Part shown: one piece after another, positions 22,885-31,865 of the stretch
How the letters are laid out: each line of letters begins with the position of its first letter
How positions within the stretch are numbered: position 1 is the stretch's first letter
Source of the DNA: Treponema sp.
Lineage (GTDB): Bacteria; Spirochaetota; Spirochaetia; Treponematales; Treponemataceae
Reading direction: 5' to 3'
NCBI GenBank assembly: GCA_016296575.1
Contig: JAEDJA010000028.1
Location: 1-34,837, forward strand
DNA length: 34,837 bases
Position numbers and translations under genes: made by a program
Notes under the pieces: model-generated
Told to the model about the DNA's origin: nothing
What the model saw: the letters and a program-made list of their open reading frames with translations, nothing else
Database searches by the model: none

Positions 22885-24105
22885 ATGAACAAAAAATTTG
22901 CCCTTAAAATATTTGAAGGATTCTCAATTCAGCGCTGGAACGATCTGGTACGTCCATTTGATCTTGTTGAAATGGATAAAGCTGGTGAGAAAATGATTCT
23001 TGCCTACATAATTGGAAAATTTGAAGAAAAAAAGGGTAGAAAAATTGACTGGATGTGGATGATTTATGCATCACTCTTTGATCTTCTAAAAAAAATTGCT
23101 CTTTGTGATATAAAAGCTCCTGTCCAGCAAATTTTAAAAAGGGAATTTACTGCAGAATATCTTCGCCTTAATGAATGGGTTTTGAATCAATACAGATACC
23201 TTATTAATGATGATGATCTGTTTTCAAAATTTACTATTTATATTGGTCAGAAATCTGGATCAATGCCTATACCTGAAGAAGCACAGCTTGCAAGTAAGGT
23301 TCTTAATGCAGCTCATAAATTTGCTACCATGCGCGAATTTCAGTTGCTTTCAGTGGTAAACGAAAAAGTTCGAACTGAAAAAATTGAAAGGGAACTTCTT
23401 GCAGAGCTCCAGCCTTATCTTGATCTAGAGGGACTTCAGATGCTGGTAACCCACCAGAAGGCATTTGATTTTATTCTAAAAATTGAACAGCTTCGTTTCC
23501 AGGTTAGATGGAATCAGACTCCTCGTGTACCTGCTACTACAGTTCTTGGACATAGTTTTTTTGTTGCCATTATGACTCTGCTTTTAGGCCGGGAATCAGA
23601 AGTGTCTATGTGTGACCGGCGTGTAATCAACAATTATTTCAGTGCACTTTTCCATGATCTTCCTGAAGCTGTAACTAGAGATATTATTTCTCCTGTAAAA
23701 CAGGCCACTGATGAACTTCCATCCATAGTAAAAAAAATCGAAGACGAGATTGTAAATACAGAACTTGTTCCTCTTATGGAAGATTTCTTTAAGAATGAAT
23801 TAATCTACTATACAAGTGCAGAATTTTCAAATCGTGTTATTGATGAAAACGGACATTTCCAGATTGTTGGATTTAATGAGTTAAATACAAAATATAATGA
23901 GGCAAAATTCAATCCTATTGATGGTAAGCTTGTGAGGGTAGCAGATCATCTTTCTGCACTTATGGAAGCTGATATTTCCATTAAACATGGAATTACCTCT
24001 GAACATCTTGCCGGTGGTAGAAGGGGCATGCTTGATATGTATCCTGAAAATGAAACAATCAACGGAATAGATGTTTACCGCCTTTTCCACAATATTTGCG
24101 GATAA
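22885..24105 (+). CDS. HD-domain phosphohydrolase, YfbR-like
   Basis: A 406-residue protein. Its second half has an HD metal-dependent phosphohydrolase core: GHSFFVAI (His223), the doublet FHDLPEAVTRDI (His257-Asp258, Glu261, Asp266) and SPVK, then a later conserved region with RVADHLSALMEAD, where the distal Asp is expected. The preceding QLRFQVRWNQTPRVPATTVL resembles the N-terminal helix of 5'-deoxynucleotidases (YfbR). The N-terminal 200 residues are extra and unrecognised. Likely activity is hydrolysis of a nucleoside monophosphate or related nucleotide; the substrate is unknown. GCAGGACT precedes the ATG. Its 3' end contains the -35 region of the prfB promoter. Confidence 0.8.
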   Translation: MNKKFALKIFEGFSIQRWNDLVRPFDLVEMDKAGEKMILAYIIGKFEEKKGRKIDWMWMIYASLFDLLKKIALCDIKAPVQQILKREFTAEYLRLNEWVLNQYRYLINDDDLFSKFTIYIGQKSGSMPIPEEAQLASKVLNAAHKFATMREFQLLSVVNEKVRTEKIERELLAELQPYLDLEGLQMLVTHQKAFDFILKIEQLRFQVRWNQTPRVPATTVLGHSFFVAIMTLLLGRESEVSMCDRRVINNYFSALFHDLPEAVTRDIISPVKQATDELPSIVKKIEDEIVNTELVPLMEDFFKNELIYYTSAEFSNRVIDENGHFQIVGFNELNTKYNEAKFNPIDGKLVRVADHLSALMEADISIKHGITSEHLAGGRRGMLDMYPENETINGIDVYRLFHNICG

Positions 24106-24124
24106 TCAAGTTTTCTACTATAAT
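24096..24124 (+). promoter_or_regulatory. prfB promoter, start-codon proximal
   Basis: TTGCGG (24096-24101) and a perfect TATAAT (24119-24124) have a 17-bp spacer. Only 6 nt (AAACTC) separate the -10 box from the ATG of prfB, and no Shine-Dalgarno sequence exists there, so transcription probably begins at or next to the start codon. Confidence 0.5.
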
Positions 24125-24130
24125 AAACTC

Positions 24131-25262
24131 ATGCTTGAAGAGATTAAATTACCAATTGAAGAACTGAAAAAAGAAATCCTTAATGTTTGGGGGCGTCTTT
24201 GACTCTGCCTCTATAGATAAATCAATCAAAGAAAAAGAAAAGCTTACGGAAAATCCTGATTTCTGGAATGATCATGAAGCTGCAGAAAAAATAATGGGAC
24301 AGATTCGTAAGCTGAAAAAAAGGGTTGAGCCATGGAGAGAAATCCTTTCTGAAATGGATGACCTGGAAGCAATGTACATGCTTGCCGAAGAAAGCGGAGA
24401 TTCTGGTGATGAAGCTGAAACTCGTGCCATGTACCAGGCCTGTAAAGAGAAATTCGAAAAATTAAATATTCTCAATCTTCTTTCCGGTGAAGTTGACCAA
24501 AATGATGCCTTCCTTACAATTCACGCGGGTGCTGGTGGAACAGAAGCCTGTGACTGGGCAAATATGCTTAACCGTATGTATATGAGGTGGTGTGAGCGTC
24601 ACGGATTCAAAATGGAAGTTATGGATATGATTGAGGCTGAAGGTGGAATTAAATCAATCACTATTCAGATTTCGGGTGACTATGCTTTTGGATATTTGAA
24701 AGGCGAAAATGGAATTCATCGTCTTGTTCGCATTTCTCCTTTTGATGCCAACGCCCGCCGTCATACCAGCTTTGCCAGTGTTTATGTTTTTCCGGTCCTT
24801 GATGATTCGATTGAAGTTGAAATTAAACCTGAAGATCTTCGTGTAGATACTTACCGTGCAGGTGGAAAGGGTGGACAGCATGTAAATAAAACTGATTCTG
24901 CAGTTCGATTTACCCACCTTCCAACAGGAATTGTTGTAGCTTGCCAGACTGAACGCAGTCAGTTATTCAATCGTCAGGCCTGTATGAGCATGCTTAAGGC
25001 TAAACTTTACGAATATTATCGTGAACAGAAAGAAAAAGAAAATGAAAAATTTGCTGCTGAAAAAAAGGACAACTCATTTGGCAGTCAGATTCGATCCTAC
25101 GTATTCTGTCCATATACTATGGTAAAAGACCACCGTACTAAATATTCTGTTGGCTCTATTCAGAATGTTATGGATGGCGATCTTGATGATTTTATGAACT
25201 CCTATCTGGTGGCCAAATGGAAAGGTCTTCCAATGGATTCAGATGAAGATGAGGAAATGTAA
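24131..25262 (+). CDS. prfB: peptide chain release factor 2, made by programmed +1 frameshifting
   Basis: Release factor 2 recognises UGA and UAA. The first 23 codons (24131-24199, beginning MLEEIKLPIEE) end at an in-frame TGA (24200-24202). Skipping T24200 continues the protein as DSASIDKSIKEKEK to 25262, for 376 residues in total. The body contains SPFDANARRHTSF, with the SPF tripeptide that reads stop codons, and RAGGKGGQHVNKTDSAVR, with the GGQ that triggers peptide release. A start at 24183 would miss the true N terminus. It is the first gene of a plus-strand group that continues with the PEGA-like protein, with which it overlaps by 20 nt. Confidence 0.95.
24189..24202 (+). promoter_or_regulatory. 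RF2 autoregulatory +1 recoding site
   Basis: GGGGG (24189-24193), three bases, then CTT TGA followed by C. This is the classical arrangement of the E. coli site: an internal Shine-Dalgarno-like sequence three bases before CUU, and a poor-context UGA C. When RF2 is scarce the ribosome slips +1 and makes more RF2. Confidence 0.93.
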
Positions 25263-26943
25263 CCTTATTCAGAAATTATGTATTTTCTCTGTTCTGTTGA
25301 TTGTCAATGGATTTACATTTTTGTACGCCGCTGATAATCAATGGACTGTTGCAGCCATTCCTTTTCAGGTGGATGTTAGAAGTGGAAGTAAAAATTCAAT
25401 TTATAAAGAATTTGAAACCCTTTTCCCAAAACGAATTCTGGATAATCTTGCTTTTGGTAATCAGCGGTTCATCGATAAAAGTGAAACAGATGAAAGAAAG
25501 CTTTACGACCTAAAAAAAAAGCAGACTGCAAATTTTCTAGAGCTTTCTGGTCTTGTTAAATCCCGAGACAGTCTTTTTTTGTATGATTATTCAGAAAGAG
25601 AACTTAAACGAAAAATAAATGAAGCTGAAAAAAAAATTGAAGCGTGTAAAAAGAAAATTGCTGAAAATCAGGTTCTTATAGACCAGCTTGTTTTGTCTAA
25701 GGCAGATGCTTCTTCTACTTACAATGTGCATAAAATTCAGAGTGAAACAGAAAAATTTCAGAATCTTTTTAAGAATCTTTTTTCTACAAATGTTGAGTCT
25801 GAATATTATGAACAGGTGCAGGTTTACGGTTCTATTGATAATCCTTTTATTGAACTAACTGAACAACAGCAGGCAGATTTTCTTGAAAACGGGTTAAACT
25901 CTATATTTATAAAAAAAATCAGTGATGAAAAAAAAATCCGTTGTATTCTTACAGGAAAAGTAACAGTTATTGATGAATATATTTCCGTTTCAGCAGTTCT
26001 TACTCTTATGCCGGGAAACCGTGAGCTTTGCCGGGAATCAGAAATTGGAACTACATCTCAATCTGAAACTATATGTGATCTTCTTTCTGACAGCATGCTT
26101 CAATATGTTTTTGGAACACTTCCAGTAAGTATAAATGTAAAAGTGATGAATGAAGAAACTGTTGATGGAGTGAAATTCACTTTTGACGACCAGGTAGTTT
26201 CAAATTTTTCCATTCCACAGATTTTTGAAAGTGGCATTCATACTGTATCTTTTTCAGCACCTGGATATAAAACTCTTGTTACCTCGTATCATTTTGAAGG
26301 AAATCAGAATTACGAGATTGGCGTGCATCTTGTAAAAAAAGACAATGGTTTTATTAATTTTAGAATGAAGTATTTCCAGGAAGGTACTCTTTTTGCCAAT
26401 GGAATGCCTCTTGTTTCTTCAGATCAATATAAAAACACTTCAAGAATTGAAATTGATGGCAAAGAAATTCTTGGAATTTTTGTATCTGAAGACGGACTTT
26501 CTGATTTTTATTATATTGATAGTAAGAAAATTTCTGACGGTAATTTTTATCAGTCGAATATAAAGGCTATGGATACTGCTTCTTATATTGATTTACGTAG
26601 AAAAATTATGTATGGAAGCTACAGTGCATTCATGATTTCAATGATGGGCTGGTGTGTAACCTATGGAAGTCTTTATAATACTTTTGCAGCCTATCAGCAA
26701 AATCCTACAATAGAATTATATGAGAAGGCAGTAAAATGGCAGAATGCATCAAAAGTAATGACTGGGTTTGCATGGGGAACTGGCCTTTTGTGGGGATATA
26801 CACTTATCAGATATCTTATTGCTGCTGACAAAGTGCTTCCTTCTACAACAAAGGTTTTACGACCAGAAGATTTTGAGATTATTTCCAATGAAGATAAAAC
26901 AAGTATAGAATTCAGTGAGGAACAAGATGAGCAGATTCAGTGA
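25243..26943 (+). CDS. membrane-anchored protein with a PEGA-like domain
   Basis: A 566-residue protein. An N-terminal signal or anchor (about 8-30, ending YAADNQW) is followed by a periplasmic region beginning WTVAAIPFQV. A coiled coil lies at about 115-150 (ELKRKINEAEKKIEACKKKI). A beta-rich PEGA-like domain follows at about 295-365 (VSINVKVMNEETVDGVKFTF, and HTVSFSAPGYKTL), of the type seen in envelope proteins. Two C-terminal hydrophobic segments follow (about 450-475 and 505-530). The start is ATG 25243, or ATG 25249 two codons later; both overlap the prfB end. It overlaps ftsY by 17 nt. I do not recognise a specific family. Confidence 0.75.
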   Translation: MKMRKCNLIQKLCIFSVLLIVNGFTFLYAADNQWTVAAIPFQVDVRSGSKNSIYKEFETLFPKRILDNLAFGNQRFIDKSETDERKLYDLKKKQTANFLELSGLVKSRDSLFLYDYSERELKRKINEAEKKIEACKKKIAENQVLIDQLVLSKADASSTYNVHKIQSETEKFQNLFKNLFSTNVESEYYEQVQVYGSIDNPFIELTEQQQADFLENGLNSIFIKKISDEKKIRCILTGKVTVIDEYISVSAVLTLMPGNRELCRESEIGTTSQSETICDLLSDSMLQYVFGTLPVSINVKVMNEETVDGVKFTFDDQVVSNFSIPQIFESGIHTVSFSAPGYKTLVTSYHFEGNQNYEIGVHLVKKDNGFINFRMKYFQEGTLFANGMPLVSSDQYKNTSRIEIDGKEILGIFVSEDGLSDFYYIDSKKISDGNFYQSNIKAMDTASYIDLRRKIMYGSYSAFMISMMGWCVTYGSLYNTFAAYQQNPTIELYEKAVKWQNASKVMTGFAWGTGLLWGYTLIRYLIAADKVLPSTTKVLRPEDFEIISNEDKTSIEFSEEQDEQIQ

Positions 26944-27790
26944 CAAACTAAAATCAATGTTTAATAAAAGAATTATTGATGATGAGTTTTTTGAAGATTT
27001 GACGGATACTCTGGTTGAAGGTGACATTGGTGCTAAAGCCGCTTATGAAATCGGTGAAGAACTGGAAACTATATGTAAAAAAAATAAAATTACTGATGAA
27101 AAAGAAATTATAGCAGAGCTTAGAAAAATCCTTGCAGAAAATGTAAAGAGTACTAAACTTGAACCAGTCCCTGGAAAAGTAAATGTTTGGATGGTTCTTG
27201 GCGTTAATGGTGTTGGAAAAACAACTTCCGTTGCAAAGCTTGCAAATCTTCTTTCTAAAACTACGGATAATCTTGTTCTTGCTTCAGCTGATACTTTCCG
27301 TGCGGCTGCCATTGAACAGCTGGAAATGCATGGTAAAAATATTGGTGTACGTGTTGTAAGTCATCAGCATGGAAGTGATCCAAGTGCAGTTGTTTTTGAT
27401 GCAGCTGAAGCTGTCCGAGCCAAAGGTTCTGGTCTTGTACTTGCAGATACAGCCGGTCGTCTTCACAATAAAGAAAATCTTGTAAGGGAACTTCAGAAAA
27501 TTGATAAAACCTGTCGTCTTAAGGCAGATGAAGGGTGTTACAAAAAGATTATAGTTGTTGATTCCACCACTGGACAGAATGCTCTTGTTCAGGCCGAGGT
27601 TTTTAATGAAGCGGTTGGAGTGGATGCACTTATTCTTACAAAATATGACTCAACTGCTAAAGGCGGAGTTGCGGTTACAATTGGCAGACAGCTTGGAATT
27701 CCTGTTGCCTGGGTTTGTTTTGGTGAAAAATATCCTGATATCAAGGAATTCAACGCAGATGATTATCTTGATGAATTCCTTGGACTGTAG
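26927..27790 (+). CDS. ftsY: signal recognition particle receptor FtsY
   Basis: A 287-residue SRP receptor GTPase that docks ribosome-nascent chain complexes at the inner membrane. It has an N domain (about 1-85), then G1 NGVGKTTSVAKLANLL, DTFRAAAIEQL, DTAGRLHNK and the G4/G5 motif TKYDSTAKGGVAVTIG. The acidic A domain of E. coli FtsY is missing; the short form is normal for spirochaetes and Gram-positives. I chose ATG 26927, with GAGGAA about 5 nt upstream, over the GTG at 26915. It overlaps the upstream gene. Confidence 0.95.
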   Translation: MSRFSDKLKSMFNKRIIDDEFFEDLTDTLVEGDIGAKAAYEIGEELETICKKNKITDEKEIIAELRKILAENVKSTKLEPVPGKVNVWMVLGVNGVGKTTSVAKLANLLSKTTDNLVLASADTFRAAAIEQLEMHGKNIGVRVVSHQHGSDPSAVVFDAAEAVRAKGSGLVLADTAGRLHNKENLVRELQKIDKTCRLKADEGCYKKIIVVDSTTGQNALVQAEVFNEAVGVDALILTKYDSTAKGGVAVTIGRQLGIPVAWVCFGEKYPDIKEFNADDYLDEFLGL

Positions 27791-27819
27791 AATTTTTAGT
27801 AAATAAATTTGAGGTTTTT

Positions 27820-28590
27820 TTGAAAAAAATACTGTTTGCTCTTTCTGTTATGTTTTTCTCAATTTCTGTAATGATTGCCCAGGAAGAAAGTTCATTTTAC
27901 GAAAAGGAAAGTATTTTTTCAGTCTCAAAAAACGGTACTCTTTCTTTTGACAGTGTTGATGATGAACTTTTTGTTCCCTTAAAAAGCGAGACTGGAGCTG
28001 TTCTTGTAAGAAAATCGGGAAATGTGGTGGTTCGTGGATTTTATGATGATAAGCACAGACTTGTAAAAAAGCAGTATTGGGAAATTAGAACACTTTCCGA
28101 CAGCTTGATCACTAAAACTGAAATCTATACATACAAGGGTGATGTTCTTAGAAAACTTGAAGTTGTTCTTTCAAATGAAAAAATTATTGTGTCTTATAAT
28201 GTAAATGGTGATGTAGTCGCCGAAAACAGATTTGCACTTTTAGATGGTAAAGAAATAAAAATTTCTGAAACTGAGTTTTTATGGAAAGAAGGATTTTTAT
28301 CTAAAAAAACAGAAACTTCCTGGATTTACGAAAAGGAAAATTATTCAGGAAAATCCAAAAAACTTGAAAAAAAATGGGTTTATGAGCGAAATGGCGGCGA
28401 TATTCCTGACAATTACACTTACTATGAAGATAATTCCGTAAAAGTTATAAAAAAATATACAGATTTAGAAGATTTTGAATTAACTTCTTACTTTGACGAC
28501 GGTCTTTATGTTGTGGCCGTATATGAAAAAGGAGTTAAGGTGTCCGAAATCATGTATTCAGGTAACAAGATTTTGAGGAAAAGCCTTTGA
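27820..28590 (+). CDS. secreted protein with YwqK/MORN-like repeats, upstream of the Lol genes
   Basis: A 256-residue protein with a signal peptide (MKKILFALSVMFFSISVMIA, cleaved near AQEE). The mature part consists of short beta repeats with a Tyr/Asp-Gly or Asn-Gly pattern (RGFYDDKHRLVKKQYWE, IVSYNVNGDVVAENRF, LTSYFDDGLYVVAVYEKGVK), resembling MORN or YwqK-type repeats. The start is TTG 27820, with GAGG 5 nt upstream. The stop overlaps the TTG start of the first permease by 4 nt, so it is coupled to the Lol transporter. A role in lipoprotein transport is inferred from position only. Confidence 0.72.
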   Translation: MKKILFALSVMFFSISVMIAQEESSFYEKESIFSVSKNGTLSFDSVDDELFVPLKSETGAVLVRKSGNVVVRGFYDDKHRLVKKQYWEIRTLSDSLITKTEIYTYKGDVLRKLEVVLSNEKIIVSYNVNGDVVAENRFALLDGKEIKISETEFLWKEGFLSKKTETSWIYEKENYSGKSKKLEKKWVYERNGGDIPDNYTYYEDNSVKVIKKYTDLEDFELTSYFDDGLYVVAVYEKGVKVSEIMYSGNKILRKSL

Positions 28591-29861
28591 AAAACTGGAT
28601 TTATTTTGTAGCAAGACGAATATCCTCAGTAGATGCTAAAGGCAAAAACCGTTCAACTTCGGTTCTTTCAGTACTTGGAATTGCTTTTGGTGTAATGACT
28701 CTTATAGTTGTAATGAGCGTAATGAATGGATTTCAAAGAAATTTTATTGATGCCATTCTGAATCTTTCAAGTTACCATATAAGAATAGAAGAAAGTGAAC
28801 ACCATGAAAAAGAGATTTATGATTTTCTGGAAGGACGAAAAGCTGTTTCCACTGTAACTGGTTTTCTTGAAGCTCAAAGTCTGATTACCACTGATAACGG
28901 TCGTGAAGGAGTTGCTCTTATTCGGGCAGTTGATCCAGAAATTTACAAAAAGGATGCTGGTTTTGCTAAAGAACTGAATATTGTTTCAGGAAATTGGAAG
29001 CTTGATGATGACAGTATAATTATTGGTTCATTGATGGCTCGTAATCTTGGTGTTAAAGTTGGATCAAAAATAAACTTCTTTGCATTAAGCGGTTCTTCCG
29101 ATGTTGATTTGCTCAGTCATGAACGTATTTTTACTGTTTCTGCAATCTATAAATCTGGTTACTCTGATATTAACAATACATTGGTATTTATTTCACTTGA
29201 AAAAGGCTATGAAATTCTTGGTGAAGATGCAAGAAAGGTTACCGGAATAAAACTTTCTTCGGAAAATGCTGACCGTGTTATGTGTTCAGCTCTTTCAGAA
29301 AGATTTCCAGAATTAAATATTAAGTCATGGAGACTATACAATAAGTCTTTTTTTGGAGCCTTGAGAATCGAAAAAAATATACTCGGACTTCTTGTCTTTT
29401 TGATTTTTCTTGTTGTTGGAATAAATATTTACAACGGAATGCGAAGACTTGTTTTTGAAAGAAAAAGTGAGATTTCCCTTCTGGCAGCACTTGGGGCCAA
29501 AAAAAAGGATATTCAGTCTATTTTCGTAATGCGGGGATTTGTTTCAGGACTTGCCGGTGCTTTTTCTGGTCTTATTCCAGGAATTCTCATTTCCCTTAAT
29601 TCCAGCACAGTATTTTCTTTTATTTCCAAAGTGATTTACTGGTTTTCCTACGGATTTACATGGCTTTTTAACAGAGCCAATCTTTATTCCATAACAGAAA
29701 ATCCTATGTACGTTTTATATGCAGATATTCCTGCCAGAGTTTTTCCCATGGAAGTAACAATGATTTTTATGTTTGGTTTGCTTGCTCCAGTCATTGCCAG
29801 CTGGCTTGCCGGAAGAAATGTGCTTAAGTTAAATGTTTCGGAGGTGCTCCATGAAGAATAA
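28587..29861 (+). CDS. LolC/LolE family lipoprotein-releasing permease (first)
   Basis: A 424-residue inner-membrane permease. One transmembrane helix lies near the N terminus (about 22-50, LSVLGIAFGVMTLIVVMSVM). A large periplasmic domain (about 50-265) and three C-terminal helices in the FtsX/MacB-PCD domain follow (GLLVFLIFLVVGINIYNGMR, then ISLLAALGAKKKDIQSIFVM). With LolD it extracts mature lipoproteins from the inner membrane. It starts at TTG 28587 with GAGGAAA upstream. It overlaps the ATPase gene by 11 nt. LolE or LolC cannot be assigned from sequence alone. Confidence 0.88.
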   Translation: MKNWIYFVARRISSVDAKGKNRSTSVLSVLGIAFGVMTLIVVMSVMNGFQRNFIDAILNLSSYHIRIEESEHHEKEIYDFLEGRKAVSTVTGFLEAQSLITTDNGREGVALIRAVDPEIYKKDAGFAKELNIVSGNWKLDDDSIIIGSLMARNLGVKVGSKINFFALSGSSDVDLLSHERIFTVSAIYKSGYSDINNTLVFISLEKGYEILGEDARKVTGIKLSSENADRVMCSALSERFPELNIKSWRLYNKSFFGALRIEKNILGLLVFLIFLVVGINIYNGMRRLVFERKSEISLLAALGAKKKDIQSIFVMRGFVSGLAGAFSGLIPGILISLNSSTVFSFISKVIYWFSYGFTWLFNRANLYSITENPMYVLYADIPARVFPMEVTMIFMFGLLAPVIASWLAGRNVLKLNVSEVLHEE

Positions 29862-30531
29862 TATTCTTGAAATCAAAGGACTTGAAAAAACTTTTGAATC
29901 AAAGGCGGAATGCCTTACAGTTCTTAAAGACCTTGATTTTTCTGTAATTGAGGGTACAAAAAACGTTATTACTGGTGAAAGTGGTTCAGGTAAATCAACT
30001 TTGCTGAATATTATCGCTGGAATTGATCGGGCTACAAAAGGGCAGGTGCTTTTCAATAATCAGGATATTGCATCTTTTACCGAAAGTCAGATTAGTTCTT
30101 ATCGTTCCAATAGTATTGGCCTTGTTTTTCAGTTTCATCATCTTCTTAAAGATTTTACAGCTCTTGAAAATGTTTGCATTCCCGCAATGATTCTTGGTAC
30201 TTCCAAAAAAGAAGCTGCAGAAAAAGGCGAAAAGCTTTTAAAAGATGCAGGTATTTGGGAAAGACGAAATCATCTTCCGACAAAGCTTTCTGGAGGAGAA
30301 CGTCAGCGTGTTGCCGTAGCCAGAGCTTTGATTAATGATCCGGCTCTTATTCTTGCTGATGAACCCACAGGAAATCTGGATCCGGAAAATGCAGCTGTTA
30401 TTGGCGATCTGCTTTTTTCAATGTCCGATTTATATAAAAAAACTTTAATTCTTGTTACCCATGATAGAAGTCTTGCATCAAAAGGTGATTATTGCTGGAC
30501 TATAAAAGAAGGAAAACTCTGCCTGGTATGA
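29851..30531 (+). CDS. lolD: LolD-type ABC transporter ATPase
   Basis: A 226-residue ATPase. It shows Walker A GESGSGKST (about 38-46), Q-loop FQFHHLLKDFTALENV, signature LSGGERQRVAVARAL, Walker B ILADEPTGNLD and the H-loop LVTHD. I start it at ATG 29851, with GGAGGTG 6 nt upstream; the upstream GTG-like frame from 29833 is not needed. Its stop overlaps the second permease by 4 nt (ATGA). It powers lipoprotein release by the two flanking permeases. Confidence 0.93.
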   Translation: MKNNILEIKGLEKTFESKAECLTVLKDLDFSVIEGTKNVITGESGSGKSTLLNIIAGIDRATKGQVLFNNQDIASFTESQISSYRSNSIGLVFQFHHLLKDFTALENVCIPAMILGTSKKEAAEKGEKLLKDAGIWERRNHLPTKLSGGERQRVAVARALINDPALILADEPTGNLDPENAAVIGDLLFSMSDLYKKTLILVTHDRSLASKGDYCWTIKEGKLCLV

Positions 30532-31853
30532 AACTGACTGCATATTTTGAATTTGCAAAAAGCCTTCTCTTTCCAAAAAGCGAAAAGTCCTCTTCCGCAC
30601 GAAGAAGTCTTACCGGGTCTATTGTGTGCATTGGAATTTCCCTTGTTCCTCTTGTTATTGTAAGTGCCATGTCAAACGGACTTATAAAAGGCATGACCGA
30701 ACGTATAATTGGACTTTCATCTTCTCATATTCAAGCTTATGTTGCTCGAAATCAGGGAATTGTTGGAAGCTGGGATTCATATAACGAATATGCAAAGCAA
30801 TTTTTGGAAGAAGATGGAGTTCTTTCTGTTTATCCTGAGATTTCTTCAAGTGCCCTTGCCAGTGGAAATGAGTACCGTACTGGTGCAATGATCCGTGGAG
30901 TTCAGACTGATATTTTTGAAAAAAATCATGCCTTTAAGAATCTTCTTGAAGTTACGGAAGGTGATATAACAAAATTCAGCGAAGGTGGTAAAATCTGTGC
31001 AATTGGTGAAAAGCTTTCGGAAACACTTTCTTTGCATCCTGGCGATAAATTAAAGATTATTACAACCAAGAATCTGAATGGAAAAGTTACTCCAAAACTA
31101 ACAGTTCTGAATATTGATGCTGTAGTTACTTCAGGTTATCAGGAACTGGATGCTCTTTGGGTTTTTGTTCCAGCTGAAAGTGCCTTTACATTTCTTCCGC
31201 TAAAATCTTCTACATTCTCTGTTATGATTGAAACCAAAGATCCATTTTCTGCAGAACTTTCTAAAACAAAAAGAGAACTTCAATCAGTTTATGGAAAATC
31301 TGCCAATTTTTATACATGGAATGAAGTGAATGCTGCTCAGTTTGAAAATTTTTCATCTACCAGAGTTATGCTTCTTTTTGTAATGATTCTAATTGTACTT
31401 GTTGCCTGTGTGAATATTTCTTCAGCATTGGTTATGCTTGTTATGGAAAGACGGCGTGAGATTGCAGTTTTAAAAAGTGTAGGGGCAAAGAACTGGGGAA
31501 TTTCACTTTCATTTACCATCGCGGGTACGGTTTCCGGTCTGCTTGGTGTTTGTGCCGGTGTTCCTGTTGGTATTCTTTTGTCTTTAAAATCCAACGAGTT
31601 TGTTCTTGCTATTGAAAAATTAATTAATTTTGCAGCAAGAATCTGGTATGGACTTAATGGCCTTTCATCTTCTTATGAAAATATTAAACTTATGGATCCG
31701 GCCTATTATATGAGCTCAATACCAGTTACAATACCGGTAAAAGAGATTATTATTATGGCTGTTATGACTGTTATTCTTTCCATGCTTGTTTCTCTGGTTC
31801 CGTCCATAAAGGCAGGAAAGGAAGATATAGCCAGTCTTTTTACCAAAAATTAA
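30528..31853 (+). CDS. LolC/LolE family lipoprotein-releasing permease (second)
   Basis: A 441-residue permease with the same layout as the first: an N-terminal helix at about 25-45 (VCIGISLVPLVIVSAM), a large periplasmic domain, then three helices in an FtsX-like domain (LLFVMILIVLVACVNISSAL, with the loop RRREIAVLKSVGAK). I start it at ATG 30528, which overlaps the LolD stop (ATGA), rather than the TTG at 30492. Two different permeases with one ATPase between them match a LolCDE-type complex of separate C and E subunits. Confidence 0.88.
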   Translation: MKLTAYFEFAKSLLFPKSEKSSSARRSLTGSIVCIGISLVPLVIVSAMSNGLIKGMTERIIGLSSSHIQAYVARNQGIVGSWDSYNEYAKQFLEEDGVLSVYPEISSSALASGNEYRTGAMIRGVQTDIFEKNHAFKNLLEVTEGDITKFSEGGKICAIGEKLSETLSLHPGDKLKIITTKNLNGKVTPKLTVLNIDAVVTSGYQELDALWVFVPAESAFTFLPLKSSTFSVMIETKDPFSAELSKTKRELQSVYGKSANFYTWNEVNAAQFENFSSTRVMLLFVMILIVLVACVNISSALVMLVMERRREIAVLKSVGAKNWGISLSFTIAGTVSGLLGVCAGVPVGILLSLKSNEFVLAIEKLINFAARIWYGLNGLSSSYENIKLMDPAYYMSSIPVTIPVKEIIIMAVMTVILSMLVSLVPSIKAGKEDIASLFTKN

Positions 31854-31865
31854 AGGCAGGTTCTG

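Noticed and set aside
24131..24202. prfB as a frameshifted pseudogene
   Set aside because: The shift occurs exactly at the known CTT-TGA-C recoding site with the upstream GGGGG, and the remainder is intact.
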